Positions 8,182-16,975 of a stretch of 64,000 bases of DNA are shown here, one piece after another; positions within the stretch are counted from its first letter, which is position 1, and every line of letters begins with the position of its first letter. The stretch is from positions 18,847 to 82,846 of the forward strand of contig DYID01000019.1 in NCBI GenBank assembly GCA_020723805.1, written 5' to 3'. The position numbers were made by a program, and so were the translations under genes. Origin of the DNA: Anaerolinea sp. GTDB lineage: Bacteria > Chloroflexota > Anaerolineae > Anaerolineales > Villigracilaceae. A model generated the notes under the pieces. That model did no database searches. It saw nothing but the letters and a program-made list of their open reading frames with translations, and was not told the origin of the DNA.

Positions 8182-8808
8182 ATGTCTCTATCTGGAAAGT
8201 ATCGAAAACTTCTGGCGGATTTCCAGAAGTTGGAGAGCGAATACGAAAAGACCAAACGCACCCTGGAGATTCGGGAAATCGAGGTGCGGGCAATTCTGGC
8301 GCAGGCGCATGAACTCGCCAACACCGACGTGCTGACCTTCCTGCCGAACCGCCGCAAAATCATTTCCACTCTGCAGGAAGAGGTCATCCGCTCGAACCGT
8401 TACGACACGCCGCTGGCGGTGTCCATTCTCGATATTGATCATTTCAAGAAGGTAAACGACACCTACGGTCACACCGCCGGGGATCAGGTGCTGCGCAGCG
8501 TTGCCGCACGGCTGCGGACGCAAATCCGCCACCCCGATACCATCGGGCGTTACGGCGGGGAGGAGTTTTTGATCGTCCTGCCGAACAGCGAGTTGCAAGC
8601 CGCGGCGGAACAAGCCTCGCGCCTATGTCAGCAGGTTCGTACCCTCCGCATTGATGTGAATGAACATATTGCGTCTGTGACCATCAGCATTGGAATTGCG
8701 CAATTTCGAGTCGGGCAGGAAACTTGGGAGGAACTGCTCCACCGCGCCGACTCGGCGCTCTATCAGGCAAAGGACAAGGGACGAGACCGCTGGGTGGCGG
8801 CGGAATAA
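8182..8808 (+). CDS. GGDEF diguanylate cyclase
   Basis: Soluble 208-residue protein expected to make cyclic di-GMP from GTP. Seen: an N-terminal coiled coil (KLLADFQKLESEYEKTKRTLEIREIEVRAIL in part), then a GGDEF domain with DVLTFLPNRR, DIDHFKKVNDTYGH near 88-101 and the active-site GGEEF near 131. An RxxD inhibitory site is not evident. ATG 8182 lies one base after the mutL stop and is preferred over an in-frame TTG 24 bases upstream. There is no sensor domain beyond the coiled coil, so the input may come through a partner. Likely cotranscribed with mutL. Confidence 0.92.
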   Translation: MSLSGKYRKLLADFQKLESEYEKTKRTLEIREIEVRAILAQAHELANTDVLTFLPNRRKIISTLQEEVIRSNRYDTPLAVSILDIDHFKKVNDTYGHTAGDQVLRSVAARLRTQIRHPDTIGRYGGEEFLIVLPNSELQAAAEQASRLCQQVRTLRIDVNEHIASVTISIGIAQFRVGQETWEELLHRADSALYQAKDKGRDRWVAAE

Positions 8809-8811
8809 GAG

Positions 8812-8897
8812 ACTGATGTTACGCACCGTCCCGAAGGTTTGGCTGGAAAATAGGCGCAATTTGCGAGAACCTTCGGGACGTTTCGCGTAAGGTGAGT
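8812..8897. mobile_element. MITE-like element, family A copy 1
   Basis: 86 bp with imperfect terminal inverted repeats ACTGATGTTACGC / GCGTAAGGTGAGT and flanks AAGAG / AAGAA. The body is a hairpin with arms CGTCCCGAAGGTT (8827-8839) and AACCTTCGGGACG (8868-8880). It abuts the stop codon of the GGDEF gene. Confidence 0.8.
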
Positions 8898-8907
8898 AAG
8901 AAAAAAA

Positions 8908-8949
8908 AGACTTCCGAAGTCGTTGCGGCTTCGGAAGTCTGCTTTTTCA
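8908..8949. terminator. Bidirectional terminator between GGDEF gene and dnaK
   Basis: GACTTCCGAAGTC pairs with GGCTTCGGAAGTC; A-run on the left, T-run on the right, so it can serve the convergent genes on both strands. Confidence 0.9.
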
Positions 8950-10830
8950 CTCTTTTACTTCACCGTCAATCACATCGCCGTCGCTCGGCGGCGGGGTGGA
9001 GGGACCACCAGCCGCTTGAGGCTGTCCTTGCGCGTAGAGTTGCTGGCTCAGCGCATGGAACGCCTGCTGGACTTCCTCCGTCGCCTTGCGGATGCGGTTG
9101 ATGTCGTCGCTTTGCGCGGCGGATTTCAAATCGTTGATCTTGGTTTCGATTGCGCCGCGTTCCGCCGAGGGGACTTTATCGCCCAACTCACGCAGAGTCT
9201 TTTCGGTCTGGTAGATCAGGCTGTCGGCAGTGTTGCGGGCGTCAATCAGTTCGCGGCGTTTGCGGTCTTCCGCTTCGTGCTGGCGGGCTTCATTGACCAT
9301 GCGCTCGATGTCGCTCTTGCTCAGGTTGGTCGAAGCGGTGATGGTCACCTTCTGCTCTTTGCCGGTGGCTTTGTCCCTGGCGGTGACGTGCAGGATGCCG
9401 TTGGCGTCAATGTCGAACGTCACCTCGATTTGCGGGACGCCGCGCGGCGCCGGCGGGATGCCATCCAGGCGGAAGCGCCCAAGCGACATGTTGTCCGCCG
9501 CCATCGGGCGTTCGCCCTGCAGGACGTGGATGTCCACAGCGGTTTGGTTGTCGGCGGCGGTGGAATAAATCTCGGTCTTGCGGACCGGGATGGTGGTGTT
9601 GCGTTCGATCATCTTGGTCATCACACCGCCGAGGGTTTCGACGCCCAGCGAGAGCGGGGTCACGTCGAGCAGGAGGATGTCTTTGACCTCGCCGCCCAAC
9701 ACACCGCCCTGAATCGCTGCGCCAATCGCCACGACCTCATCGGGGTTGACGCCTTTGTTCGGTTCTTTGCCGCCCGTCAGTTTGCGGACGAGTTCCTGCA
9801 CCATCGGCATGCGGGTCGAGCCGCCCACCAGCACCACTTCATCGAGTTGATCCGCCGTCAAGCCGGCGTCGCGCAGAGCGTTTTCGAACGGCTTGCGGCA
9901 GCGCTCCAGCAGGTCTTCGGTCATCTGCTCGAATTTAGCGCGGGTCAGTTTCAATTGCAGGTGTTTGGGTCCACTGGCGTCGGCAGTGATGTAGGGCAGG
10001 TTGATTTCGGTCTCCATCACCGAGGAGAGTTCGATCTTGGCTTTTTCCGCCGCCTCGCGCAGGCGCTGTAACGCCTGACGGTCCTGGCGCAGGTCAATGC
10101 CCTGTTCCTTCTTGAATTCATCCGCTGCCCAGTTGACGATGCGCTGATCCCAGTCGTCGCCGCCGAGGTGCGTGTCGCCGTTGGTGGCTTTGACTTCGAT
10201 GACGCCTTCGCCGACTTCCAGAATCGAAACGTCGAACGTACCGCCGCCCAGGTCGAAGACCAGAATGGTCTCGTCCTTCTTTTTATCGAGTCCGTAGGCA
10301 AGCGCGGAAGCCGTCGGCTCGTTGATGATGCGCATCACTTCGAGACCGGCGATCTTGCCCGCGTCCTTCGTCGCCTGACGCTGGCTGTCATTGAAATACG
10401 CCGGCACGGTGATGACCGCCTGCGTGACGGGCTGACCGAGATACGCCTCGGCATCTGCCTTCAACTTTGCCAGCACCATGGCGCTGATTTCCTGCGGCGA
10501 ATATTCGCGGTTGGTCACCGGAATGCGAACGCGCACATCGTCGGCAGGTCCCTTCACGACTTGATAAGGAACCATCTTGCGTTCCTGTTCGGTCTCCTCA
10601 TAGCGGCGTCCGATAAAACGCTTGATGGAGTAAATGGTGTTTTCGGAATTGATCACCGCCTGCCGCTTCGCCGTCTGACCGACAAGCCGTTCGCCGTTTT
10701 TATTGAATGCCACCACCGAGGGGCAGAGTCTGCCGCCCTCCGCCGTGGGAATGACGGTCGGCTGTCCGCCTTCCATGACGGCGACCACGGAGTTGGTGGT
10801 GCCCAGGTCAATACCAATGATTTTTCCCAT
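8947..10830 (-). CDS. dnaK: Chaperone protein DnaK (Hsp70)
   Basis: ATP-dependent cytosolic chaperone, 627 residues, close to the usual length. Seen: [17 protein letters not shown] at the N-terminus, [15 protein letters not shown] near 145, [13 protein letters not shown] near 190, [11 protein letters not shown] near 330, substrate-binding domain with [23 protein letters not shown], and a C-terminus ending in [14 protein letters not shown] 10830 has AAGGAGAAG upstream and fits the family start; an ATG 33 bases further up does not. No grpE or dnaJ is adjacent and no CIRCE inverted repeat is visible upstream. Confidence 0.97.
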   Translation of the reverse strand: MGKIIGIDLGTTNSVVAVMEGGQPTVIPTAEGGRLCPSVVAFNKNGERLVGQTAKRQAVINSENTIYSIKRFIGRRYEETEQERKMVPYQVVKGPADDVRVRIPVTNREYSPQEISAMVLAKLKADAEAYLGQPVTQAVITVPAYFNDSQRQATKDAGKIAGLEVMRIINEPTASALAYGLDKKKDETILVFDLGGGTFDVSILEVGEGVIEVKATNGDTHLGGDDWDQRIVNWAADEFKKEQGIDLRQDRQALQRLREAAEKAKIELSSVMETEINLPYITADASGPKHLQLKLTRAKFEQMTEDLLERCRKPFENALRDAGLTADQLDEVVLVGGSTRMPMVQELVRKLTGGKEPNKGVNPDEVVAIGAAIQGGVLGGEVKDILLLDVTPLSLGVETLGGVMTKMIERNTTIPVRKTEIYSTAADNQTAVDIHVLQGERPMAADNMSLGRFRLDGIPPAPRGVPQIEVTFDIDANGILHVTARDKATGKEQKVTITASTNLSKSDIERMVNEARQHEAEDRKRRELIDARNTADSLIYQTEKTLRELGDKVPSAERGAIETKINDLKSAAQSDDINRIRKATEEVQQAFHALSQQLYAQGQPQAAGGPSTPPPSDGDVIDGEVKE

Positions 10831-10934
10831 AGTTTCTTCTCCTTGCATGATTTCAGTGTCCACATCTTACCCAGCCAGTGCAAGAAAACTATTAACGGTG
10901 TGTAGAAGTTGAATCGAAATTATTCCCCCCTTCT

Positions 10935-11006
10935 GTAACGCGACATTAATGTCGCGTTACTTAGGCGATTAATGTCGCGTTACTCATGCGGTTAATGCCG
11001 CGCTAC
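10935..11006. repeat. Tandem palindromes GCGACATTAATGTCGC
   Basis: A perfect 26-bp palindrome (10935-10960, half-site GTAACGCGACATT) is followed by two degenerate 23-bp units at 10961-10983 and 10984-11006, each ending in a GCGYTAC motif. It lies between dnaK and the lipoprotein gene stop. Confidence 0.8.
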
Positions 11007-11021
11007 TCATGCAGAGGAATG

Positions 11022-11768
11022 CTAGGGTTCGCGCACGGTAAGCCGGTTGAACACTGCGATGACCGGCGCGTTTTCGAATGACGAAGCCGTGACACCAACT
11101 TTGCCTGCCGAAAGGTTGTAACTTTCCACGTTGACGCTGCGGATGACGTTTCCGTTGAGATGAAGATACAACGTCGTCCCGCTGCAGGTGAGGGCGATTT
11201 GTTGGACATCGCCGCTTTGCCTGATGCCCGGCGCTGTGCCATCGAGAATGGGGAGGTAGTCGGCGATGCCGGTTTCCAGCCATTTGCCGTAGAGGACGTT
11301 GTACGTCCCGTCGGTGAGGACGTTGTATTCCAGCCAGCCCTCCGTTTCGCTGTAACGGCAGACCAGCCCGGCTGCGGCTGGCGTGAGGGCGCTGTTGACG
11401 TATTCGGCTTCGATGTACACATCGGCATACTCCTCTGCGCCGTAGAGGGCGTAGAGCCAGGCGTAAGGGACGTCCATTTGCAGGCGGAGAGCGCCGCCCT
11501 CCACGTTGACATTCGGGGATGTTTCACTGCCTGCCTGCAGGATGAGCCAGCCTTCGAGAGGCGAGTCGAATTCCTGCGTGAAGAAGCGCGGGAAGGGGGT
11601 TGGAGAAGGCGCCGGCGTAGGAGTCGGTTGGGGGGTCGAGGTGGCAGGTATCGGCGTAGGGGGAAGCGTTGCGGTTGGCGCGGGGGGAGTGGCGGGCGCA
11701 GGGGTGGAAGTCGCTGTTTGGCAGGCGGAGGTCAGGAGGATGAGTCCGATGAAGAGTAGTTTTTTCAT
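11022..11768 (-). CDS. Lipoprotein with C-terminal concanavalin-like domain
   Basis: A 248-residue secreted lipoprotein. Seen: signal peptide KKLLFIGLILLTSAC with lipobox TSAC, then a long Thr/Pro linker (residues about 22-65, many TPTP and APAT), then a beta-rich domain with DSPLEGWLI, YIEAEYVN, VCRYSETEGWLEYNV and LYLHLNGNVI. The latter resembles LamG or DUF1080-like carbohydrate-binding folds. ATG 11768 starts the signal peptide; an ATG 18 bases upstream would precede a charged extension. Function is inferred only as binding to a surface or extracellular ligand. Confidence 0.75.
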   Translation of the reverse strand: MKKLLFIGLILLTSACQTATSTPAPATPPAPTATLPPTPIPATSTPQPTPTPAPSPTPFPRFFTQEFDSPLEGWLILQAGSETSPNVNVEGGALRLQMDVPYAWLYALYGAEEYADVYIEAEYVNSALTPAAAGLVCRYSETEGWLEYNVLTDGTYNVLYGKWLETGIADYLPILDGTAPGIRQSGDVQQIALTCSGTTLYLHLNGNVIRSVNVESYNLSAGKVGVTASSFENAPVIAVFNRLTVREP

Positions 11769-11783
11769 GGCGTCCTTTGGTAG

Positions 11784-11811
11784 CAAAACGTACTGCCTTG
11801 CGGCAGTACGT
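11784..11811 (-). terminator. Terminator of ssrA
   Basis: Minus strand ACGTACTGCC and GGCAGTACGT form a ten-base stem closed by a GCAA tetraloop, followed by TTTTG, immediately after the tmRNA 3' end. Confidence 0.9.
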
Positions 11812-11814
11812 GAG

Positions 11815-12199
11815 TGGAGATGGCGGGAATCGAACCCGCGTCCGAAAGATTCGACCCTCGGAACTCTACGAGCGTAGCCGGATGAGGCTCGTCATCGCAG
11901 GGGTCTCACCCGGCAGGAACACCCTGCGACCAGCCGCTGGTCTTTCGCGCATGTAGCGGCGTCGTGCGCGGCACCCCGCCTTTGTTTCGCCCGACCCGTC
12001 ACCCGGCGGGGATGGGTGCCGGCGGACGCAACATCATCTAGGGATGTTGACTGTCATGTTCCCGTCGCATTAAGCGGCGAGGGGCATGGCAGCGTAAGCA
12101 GTGCGGTTGGCACTTGATTTTTTGCGCTGAGTTTACGAGTTCGGCGCCTCTCGGCTCGCATTCCGGGACCAGCCTCTCCCGTCGAAGCCTGTCATCCCC
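11815..12199 (-). ncRNA. ssrA: Transfer-messenger RNA (tmRNA)
   Basis: Rescues stalled ribosomes and tags nascent peptides. The 5' end GGGGAUG pairs with the 3' CAUCUCC to form the acceptor stem, and the T arm GGTTCGATTCC is present near the 3' end. The CCA tail is not encoded. The tag frame at 12070-12111 (minus) reads ANRTAYAAMPLAA and stops with TAA; the LAA ending is the usual protease signal. GACAGGCTTCGACGGG near the 5' end is typical of one-piece tmRNA. A TATAAT on the minus strand at 12235-12230 is a likely -10 element. Confidence 0.97.
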
Positions 12200-12229
12200 A
12201 AAAAGTGGGAGTTCCCTTCGTGCAAAAAC

Positions 12230-12235
12230 ATTATA
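12230..12235 (-). promoter_or_regulatory. -10 element of ssrA
   Basis: TATAAT on the minus strand, 31 bases upstream of the mature tmRNA 5' end. The -35 is weak (AAGACA at a 19-base spacing). Confidence 0.45.
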
Positions 12236-12316
12236 GCATACTTGCAATGCGCTTTGTCTTGCCCTGATAGCGGCTTTATGCTAGACTGTTGAGAGAATTG
12301 GCAAGGATGACACTTT

Positions 12317-13492
12317 ATGGCTGACAAGATCCTCATTGTGGACGACGACCTCGACACCCTGCGCCTGGTGGGGTTGATGCTTCAACGCCAGGGATACCAA
12401 ATTAGCGCAGCGACCAACGGTCAGCAGGGCTTGGAAAAGGCGTTCGAAGAGGACCCGGACCTGATTCTGCTCGATGTGATGATGCCCGACATAGACGGCT
12501 ATGAAGTCACGCGCCGCCTGCGGCAGAACCCTGCCACAGCCGAGACGCCCATTCTGATGTTTACCGCCAAATCCCAATTGGACGATAAGGTTATTGGTTT
12601 TGAAGCCGGCGTGAACGATTACCTGACCAAACCCACCCATCCCTCCGAGTTGCAGGCGCGTGTGAAGACCCTGCTTGCCCGCGCCGGCGAGAAAAAGAAA
12701 AAAGCCGCCGCAGAAACCGCCGAAGCCGAAGAGGGACGCGGTTATGTGATTGGCGTGCTGGGCGCGCGCGGCGGACTGGGCATTACTACGCTCGCCGTCA
12801 ACCTGGCGGCAGGACTGTTGACCAAGACGAAGAGCGAAGTCATCGTTGCCGAGATGCTGCCCGGACAGGGGTCGCTGGCGCTGGAACTGGGCATCACCGC
12901 CACAAAGGGACTGGTGGACCTGCTCAGCCTGAGCCGCGTGAGCGACATCACCCGCGACAGAATCCGCGAGGCGCTCGTCCATCACGGTTCGGGGCTGGAC
13001 CTGTTGCTTGCCTCTGACCGTCCAAGGGATATGCACCTCATCAGCCAGGTGGCGAATTACGAAGCGCTGGTGGCTGGTTTGAGCGGACTTGCCCGCTTTG
13101 TCGTGCTCGATTTAGGGGTGGGGATTCAGCCGTTTGCCACCAAGGTCCTGCCGAAGTGCAATGAAGTCCTCATCCTGCTCGAAGGCGTGCCCAACACCAT
13201 TATCCACACCAAGGCGCTGATCGAAGACATCGCCGCGCTGGGCGTCAACAAGCGGAATATCAACGTGGTGCTGAACAACCGCATCCGTTCGGATACGCAA
13301 TTGCCCTCCAGCATCGTGCAGAACAAACTCGACTACGAACTCATCGGCACGCTGACGCCCGCGCCGGAAGTGTTCACGCAAGCCACACGGATGCAGACAC
13401 CGGCAGTGCTTTGCCAGCCCGAGAGCCTGACGGCGCGTCAGATTGGCAAACTGGTGGATTTCATCGCAGAGAGAGAAGCACTGCCTCGATGA
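12317..13492 (+). CDS. Response-regulator receiver fused to CpaE/TadZ-like ATPase
   Basis: A 391-residue fusion. Residues 1-120 form a receiver domain (KILIVDDDLDT, phospho-acceptor Asp in LILLDVMMPD near 53, Lys in YLTKPTHP near 104). After a KKKKAAAE linker, residues 140-385 form a ParA/MinD-type domain with P-loop GARGGLGITT, in which the usual lysine before Thr is replaced by Ile, as is common in CpaE/TadZ. CpaE proteins localise pilus or secretion machinery, but no tad genes are nearby. The downstream sirtuin ATG overlaps its stop by four bases, so they are translationally coupled. It is plausibly the phosphorylation target of the downstream kinase. Confidence 0.88.
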   Translation: MADKILIVDDDLDTLRLVGLMLQRQGYQISAATNGQQGLEKAFEEDPDLILLDVMMPDIDGYEVTRRLRQNPATAETPILMFTAKSQLDDKVIGFEAGVNDYLTKPTHPSELQARVKTLLARAGEKKKKAAAETAEAEEGRGYVIGVLGARGGLGITTLAVNLAAGLLTKTKSEVIVAEMLPGQGSLALELGITATKGLVDLLSLSRVSDITRDRIREALVHHGSGLDLLLASDRPRDMHLISQVANYEALVAGLSGLARFVVLDLGVGIQPFATKVLPKCNEVLILLEGVPNTIIHTKALIEDIAALGVNKRNINVVLNNRIRSDTQLPSSIVQNKLDYELIGTLTPAPEVFTQATRMQTPAVLCQPESLTARQIGKLVDFIAEREALPR

Positions 13493-14265
13493 AGCCTGCC
13501 CCCCGCCTCACCGGAACTGCGCTTGAAGACGCGGCGGCATTGTTCCGCGGCGCCCGGCACGCAGTCGTGTTGACCGGGGCGGGCATCTCCACACCATCGG
13601 GCATTCCCGACTTCCGTTCGGAGGGGACAGGTTTATGGTCACGCGATGAACCGATGGAGGTCGCATCGCTCAGCACCTTCCGCACGCATCCCGAACGTTT
13701 CTTTCAATGGTTTCGTCCGCTGGCGGGGCAAATCTTCAACGCCCAGCCGAACGCCGCACACCTGGCGCTTGCCCAACTAGAACAGGCAGGCATGACTCAT
13801 GCAATCATCACCCAAAACATTGACATGCTGCATCAAAAGGCTGGCTCGCGGCATGTCATCGAAATGCACGGCACGTTGCAAACCCTGTCCTGCACCAGTT
13901 GTTACCGCAAGTTCGAGTCCGCCAGCTTTTTGAGTCAGTTTATCGAAGCAGGAACGCTTCCCATCTGCACGCAGTGCGGCGGCATCCTCAAACCAGATGT
14001 GATTTTGTTCGGGGAGCAGTTGCCGCAGTCGGCATGGTTCGAAGCGCAAAAAGAAGCGCGCCGCTGTGACCTGATGGTGGTCGCCGGCTCGTCGCTGGAG
14101 GTCCTGCCGGTGGCGGGACTTCCCATGCAGGCGGTGGACCGCGGCGCGCATCTGGTGGTCATCAATAACTCGCCCACCTACATCAACGTCCGAGCCGATG
14201 TCGTCATCATGGACGATGTCGCCTCGATCATTCCTGAGATTGCAAAGCGAGCGCTCCATGGCTGA
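13489..14265 (+). CDS. NAD-dependent protein deacylase, Sir2 family (sirtuin)
   Basis: A 258-residue sirtuin that removes acyl groups from lysines using NAD. Seen: GAGISTPSGIPDFRS near 27-41, QNIDMLHQKAG near 108, catalytic His in EMHGT near 126, and two zinc CxxC pairs (CTSCYRKF and CTQCGG) near 135-165, then VAGSSLEVLPVAGLP. The start ATG lies inside the stop region of the upstream gene (ATGA), showing tight coupling. Its stop overlaps the downstream kinase by eight bases. A sirtuin in the middle of a phosphosignalling operon is unusual and suggests crosstalk between acylation and phosphorylation, which is inference. Confidence 0.95.
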   Translation: MKPAPRLTGTALEDAAALFRGARHAVVLTGAGISTPSGIPDFRSEGTGLWSRDEPMEVASLSTFRTHPERFFQWFRPLAGQIFNAQPNAAHLALAQLEQAGMTHAIITQNIDMLHQKAGSRHVIEMHGTLQTLSCTSCYRKFESASFLSQFIEAGTLPICTQCGGILKPDVILFGEQLPQSAWFEAQKEARRCDLMVVAGSSLEVLPVAGLPMQAVDRGAHLVVINNSPTYINVRADVVIMDDVASIIPEIAKRALHG

Positions 14266-15460
14266 GATTAAAACCCGAACCCTCGATAGTTACCTGCGTC
14301 TGATCGAAATCGCCCGCGACCTCGCCTCGACCCTCGATCTGGACACACTGCTCAACGACATTGTCCGCGCTTCCGCCGACATTACCCACGCCGAAGCCGC
14401 CTCCATCCTGCTCTATGACGACACGGCGCGTCAACTCTACTTTCAGGTTGCCACCAACATTGACGAACCTACCATGCGCGGGCTCATCGTCCCGCTCGAC
14501 AAGAGCATCGCCGGCTGGATCGTCACCAACCGCCAGCCCGTGCGCATTGACGACGTACACAAGGACAAACGCTTCTTCAGCGACATCGAGCAAACGGTGG
14601 GCTACGCCACCCGTTCCCTGCTGGGCATCCCGCTGATTACCAAGAACAAAGTGGTGGGCGTGCTGGAAGTCATCAACAAAAAGCGCGGGCGCTTCACCGA
14701 CCCGGATGAATCCATGCTCACCGTGTTGGGAGCGCAGGCGGCGGTTGCCATCGAGAACGCGCGTCTGTTCCAGCAATCCGACCTGATTGCCGAATTCGTC
14801 CATGAACTGCGCACGCCGCTGGCATCGCTCAGTACCGCCACTTACCTGCTGCTCCGCCCCGAAATGTCGCGCGAACAGCGCGACCAGATCGTCAATAACA
14901 TTCACAACGAGACCCTGCGGCTGAACGCCCTGGCATCCTCCTTCCTCGACCTGGCGCGGCTCGAATCGGGGCGCGTACAGTTCCGCAAGACGCGCTTCAG
15001 TTCGGCGGACCTGATCTACGAAGTGCGCGATGTGATGATGACCAAGGCGCAGGAGATGAACATCCAAATCCGCGTGGATGTGCCTTCCGACATGCCGCTG
15101 ATGGAAGCCGACCGCGACAAAATCAAGCAAGTGCTCCTCAACCTGTTGAGCAACGCCATCAAATACAACCGTCCGAACGGTTCCGTCATCATCACCGGCA
15201 ACTTCACCGATACGGAAATTTCCGTCACCGTGCAAGATACCGGCATGGGCATCCCGGAAGATTCGCTCCCGCACCTCTTCCAAAAGTTCTACCGCGTACG
15301 CGAACACGAAGGCAAAGCCTCCGGCACCGGGCTGGGTCTTTCCATCTGCAAGCAAATCATTCAGGGACACAACGGGCGCATCGAGGTCAAGAGCAAAGTG
15401 GGGGTTGGCACTGCCTTCACCGTTTACCTGCCGCGCGCGCCCCGTCTTCCGCGCAGTTAG
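14258..15460 (+). CDS. Soluble GAF-domain sensor histidine kinase
   Basis: A 400-residue cytosolic histidine kinase without transmembrane segments. Seen: GAF domain at about 15-170 (AASILLYDDTARQLYFQVA, SLLGIPL), dimerisation and H-box EFVHELRTPLASLS near 185, N-box NLLSNAIKYN near 293, G1 DTGMGIP and G2 GTGLGLSICKQII. ATG 14258 lies eight bases before the sirtuin stop. Together with the receiver-CpaE and sirtuin genes it forms a three-gene operon. The GAF ligand cannot be told from sequence. Confidence 0.92.
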   Translation: MAEIKTRTLDSYLRLIEIARDLASTLDLDTLLNDIVRASADITHAEAASILLYDDTARQLYFQVATNIDEPTMRGLIVPLDKSIAGWIVTNRQPVRIDDVHKDKRFFSDIEQTVGYATRSLLGIPLITKNKVVGVLEVINKKRGRFTDPDESMLTVLGAQAAVAIENARLFQQSDLIAEFVHELRTPLASLSTATYLLLRPEMSREQRDQIVNNIHNETLRLNALASSFLDLARLESGRVQFRKTRFSSADLIYEVRDVMMTKAQEMNIQIRVDVPSDMPLMEADRDKIKQVLLNLLSNAIKYNRPNGSVIITGNFTDTEISVTVQDTGMGIPEDSLPHLFQKFYRVREHEGKASGTGLGLSICKQIIQGHNGRIEVKSKVGVGTAFTVYLPRAPRLPRS

Positions 15461-15523
15461 GCTTTCCCCGCACGCTCACCTGCTTTTCATTTTGGCGCGG
15501 CGCAAGCAAGTATAATCCCCCGC

Positions 15524-16852
15524 ATGAACCGCCGTTTTAACCGTGTTTGGATTCTTCCGCTTGCCCTCGTGCTGGGCGTCATACTCTTCTATCTGCCGCC
15601 CGTCTATTCGCGCGTCATGCCGCGCATCGAAGCCCTGCAATCCGGCATCAAATATTGGATCAAACCGCCCGAGGAGGCGGTCTTTCAACCCTCGGGTCAA
15701 GCCGAACCTGCCGCAGACTCTGCGACTCAAACGCCTCTTCCCACCCTCACAGCGACTCTCACCCCCACAGCGGGTCCCACGCCCTCGCCGACGGTCACCC
15801 CTACGCCTCTGCCTGCTTCAGTTAACCTGACCGGCTTCCGCTACGAAGACCAAAGGAATCGCTGGAACTATTGCGGTCCCGCCAACCTGAGCATGGCGCT
15901 CAACTACCTCGGCTGGGATGGCAACCGCGATACCGTTGCCAAAGCCATCAAGCCCGGCGTGCAGGACCCCAAACTGGACTTCATTCAACAGGGGCGCAGT
16001 GACGTCAACGTCATGCCGTATGAGATGGTGGACTTCGTCAACGACCAGACCGAATTCCGCGCTCTCTACCGCCTGGGCGGCGATATCGAACTGGCAAAGC
16101 GGCTGCTTGCCGCCGGCTTTCCCTTCATTGCTGAAAAGGGCTATTACGAGAAAGACTACACCGGCAAAGTCGCCTGGCTGGGACATTATCAGTTCGTGAC
16201 CGGCTACGATGACGCCCGCGGCGAATTGATCGTTCAAGACACTTGGAACGACGGTCCCAACTTCCGTATCAAATACGAAGCGTTCATGGCGCCGGAAGCC
16301 TGGCTCTCCTTCGACAACCTGTTCATCGTGGTCTATAAGCCCGAGCGCGAGAGCGAGTTGATGCAGGTCCTCGGTCCGTATGCCGACCCGATGCAGGCGG
16401 CGCAAACCGCGCTCACCCACGCGGAAGAATATATCCTCACCACCAGCGGCATCGAACAATTCTTCGCTTGGTTCGCCAAAGGGACCAGTCATGTCGCCCT
16501 CCAGCAATACGCCGACGCCGCCGCTGCCTACGACCGCGCATTTGCCATCTACAACGACCTCGGCAAGGACGATGTCCAGCGTCCCTACCGCATGATGTGG
16601 TATCAGACCGGTCCCTACTGGGCGTACTTTTACAGCGGGCGATACCAGGATGTCATCAGCCTTGCGGATGTGACCCTCACGGAGACCATCGCCAAGCCCA
16701 CCATCGAAGAGAGCATCTACTGGCGCGGACGCGCCAAGTACATGATTGGCGACACGCCCGGCGCCATCGCCGACTACCGCGAAGCGCTTCGCCTGCACCC
16801 CAACTGGGCGCCCGCCATTCAGGCATTGCAGGACTTGGGCATACAACCGTAA
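15524..16852 (+). CDS. Membrane-anchored C39-like peptidase with TPR-like C-terminus
   Basis: A 442-residue exported protein. Seen: N-terminal membrane anchor (VWILPLALVLGVILFYLPPVY), a Thr/Pro-rich linker (residues 70-103), a papain-like C39_2 domain with Cys in NRWNYCGPANLSMALNYLG near 119, His in GHYQFVTGYDD near 222 and Asp/Asn in VQDTWND, then helical repeats with TPR character (IYWRGRAKYMIGDTPGAIADY and PNWAP). It could process or bind surface peptides. A TATAAT seven bases before the ATG with no Shine-Dalgarno suggests a leaderless transcript. Confidence 0.83.
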   Translation: MNRRFNRVWILPLALVLGVILFYLPPVYSRVMPRIEALQSGIKYWIKPPEEAVFQPSGQAEPAADSATQTPLPTLTATLTPTAGPTPSPTVTPTPLPASVNLTGFRYEDQRNRWNYCGPANLSMALNYLGWDGNRDTVAKAIKPGVQDPKLDFIQQGRSDVNVMPYEMVDFVNDQTEFRALYRLGGDIELAKRLLAAGFPFIAEKGYYEKDYTGKVAWLGHYQFVTGYDDARGELIVQDTWNDGPNFRIKYEAFMAPEAWLSFDNLFIVVYKPERESELMQVLGPYADPMQAAQTALTHAEEYILTTSGIEQFFAWFAKGTSHVALQQYADAAAAYDRAFAIYNDLGKDDVQRPYRMMWYQTGPYWAYFYSGRYQDVISLADVTLTETIAKPTIEESIYWRGRAKYMIGDTPGAIADYREALRLHPNWAPAIQALQDLGIQP

Positions 16853-16927
16853 ATTCGTCTGTCAGTCACTGATCTCATCGTCCGAACTTTCTGAGTACCA
16901 CTGCCAAACGAGCGACCATCAGTCCAT

Positions 16928-16975
16928 GCGACCATCAGACTATGAGACTATGAGACTATAAGACCATGAGACTCT
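16928..16975. repeat. Octamer array AGACTATG spanning the sbcD start codon
   Basis: Units AGACTATG, AGACTATG, AGACTATA, AGACCATG and AGACTCTT run in phase 8. The fourth contains the sbcD ATG, so the array supplies the start site. Confidence 0.85.

Noticed and set aside
8923..10071. A 382-codon open frame opposite dnaK
   Set aside because: Antisense shadow of a highly conserved gene; no motif of its own.
10831..10934. CIRCE or heat-shock operator upstream of dnaK
   Set aside because: No TTAGCACTC-N9-GAGTGCTAA-like pattern is present on either strand.
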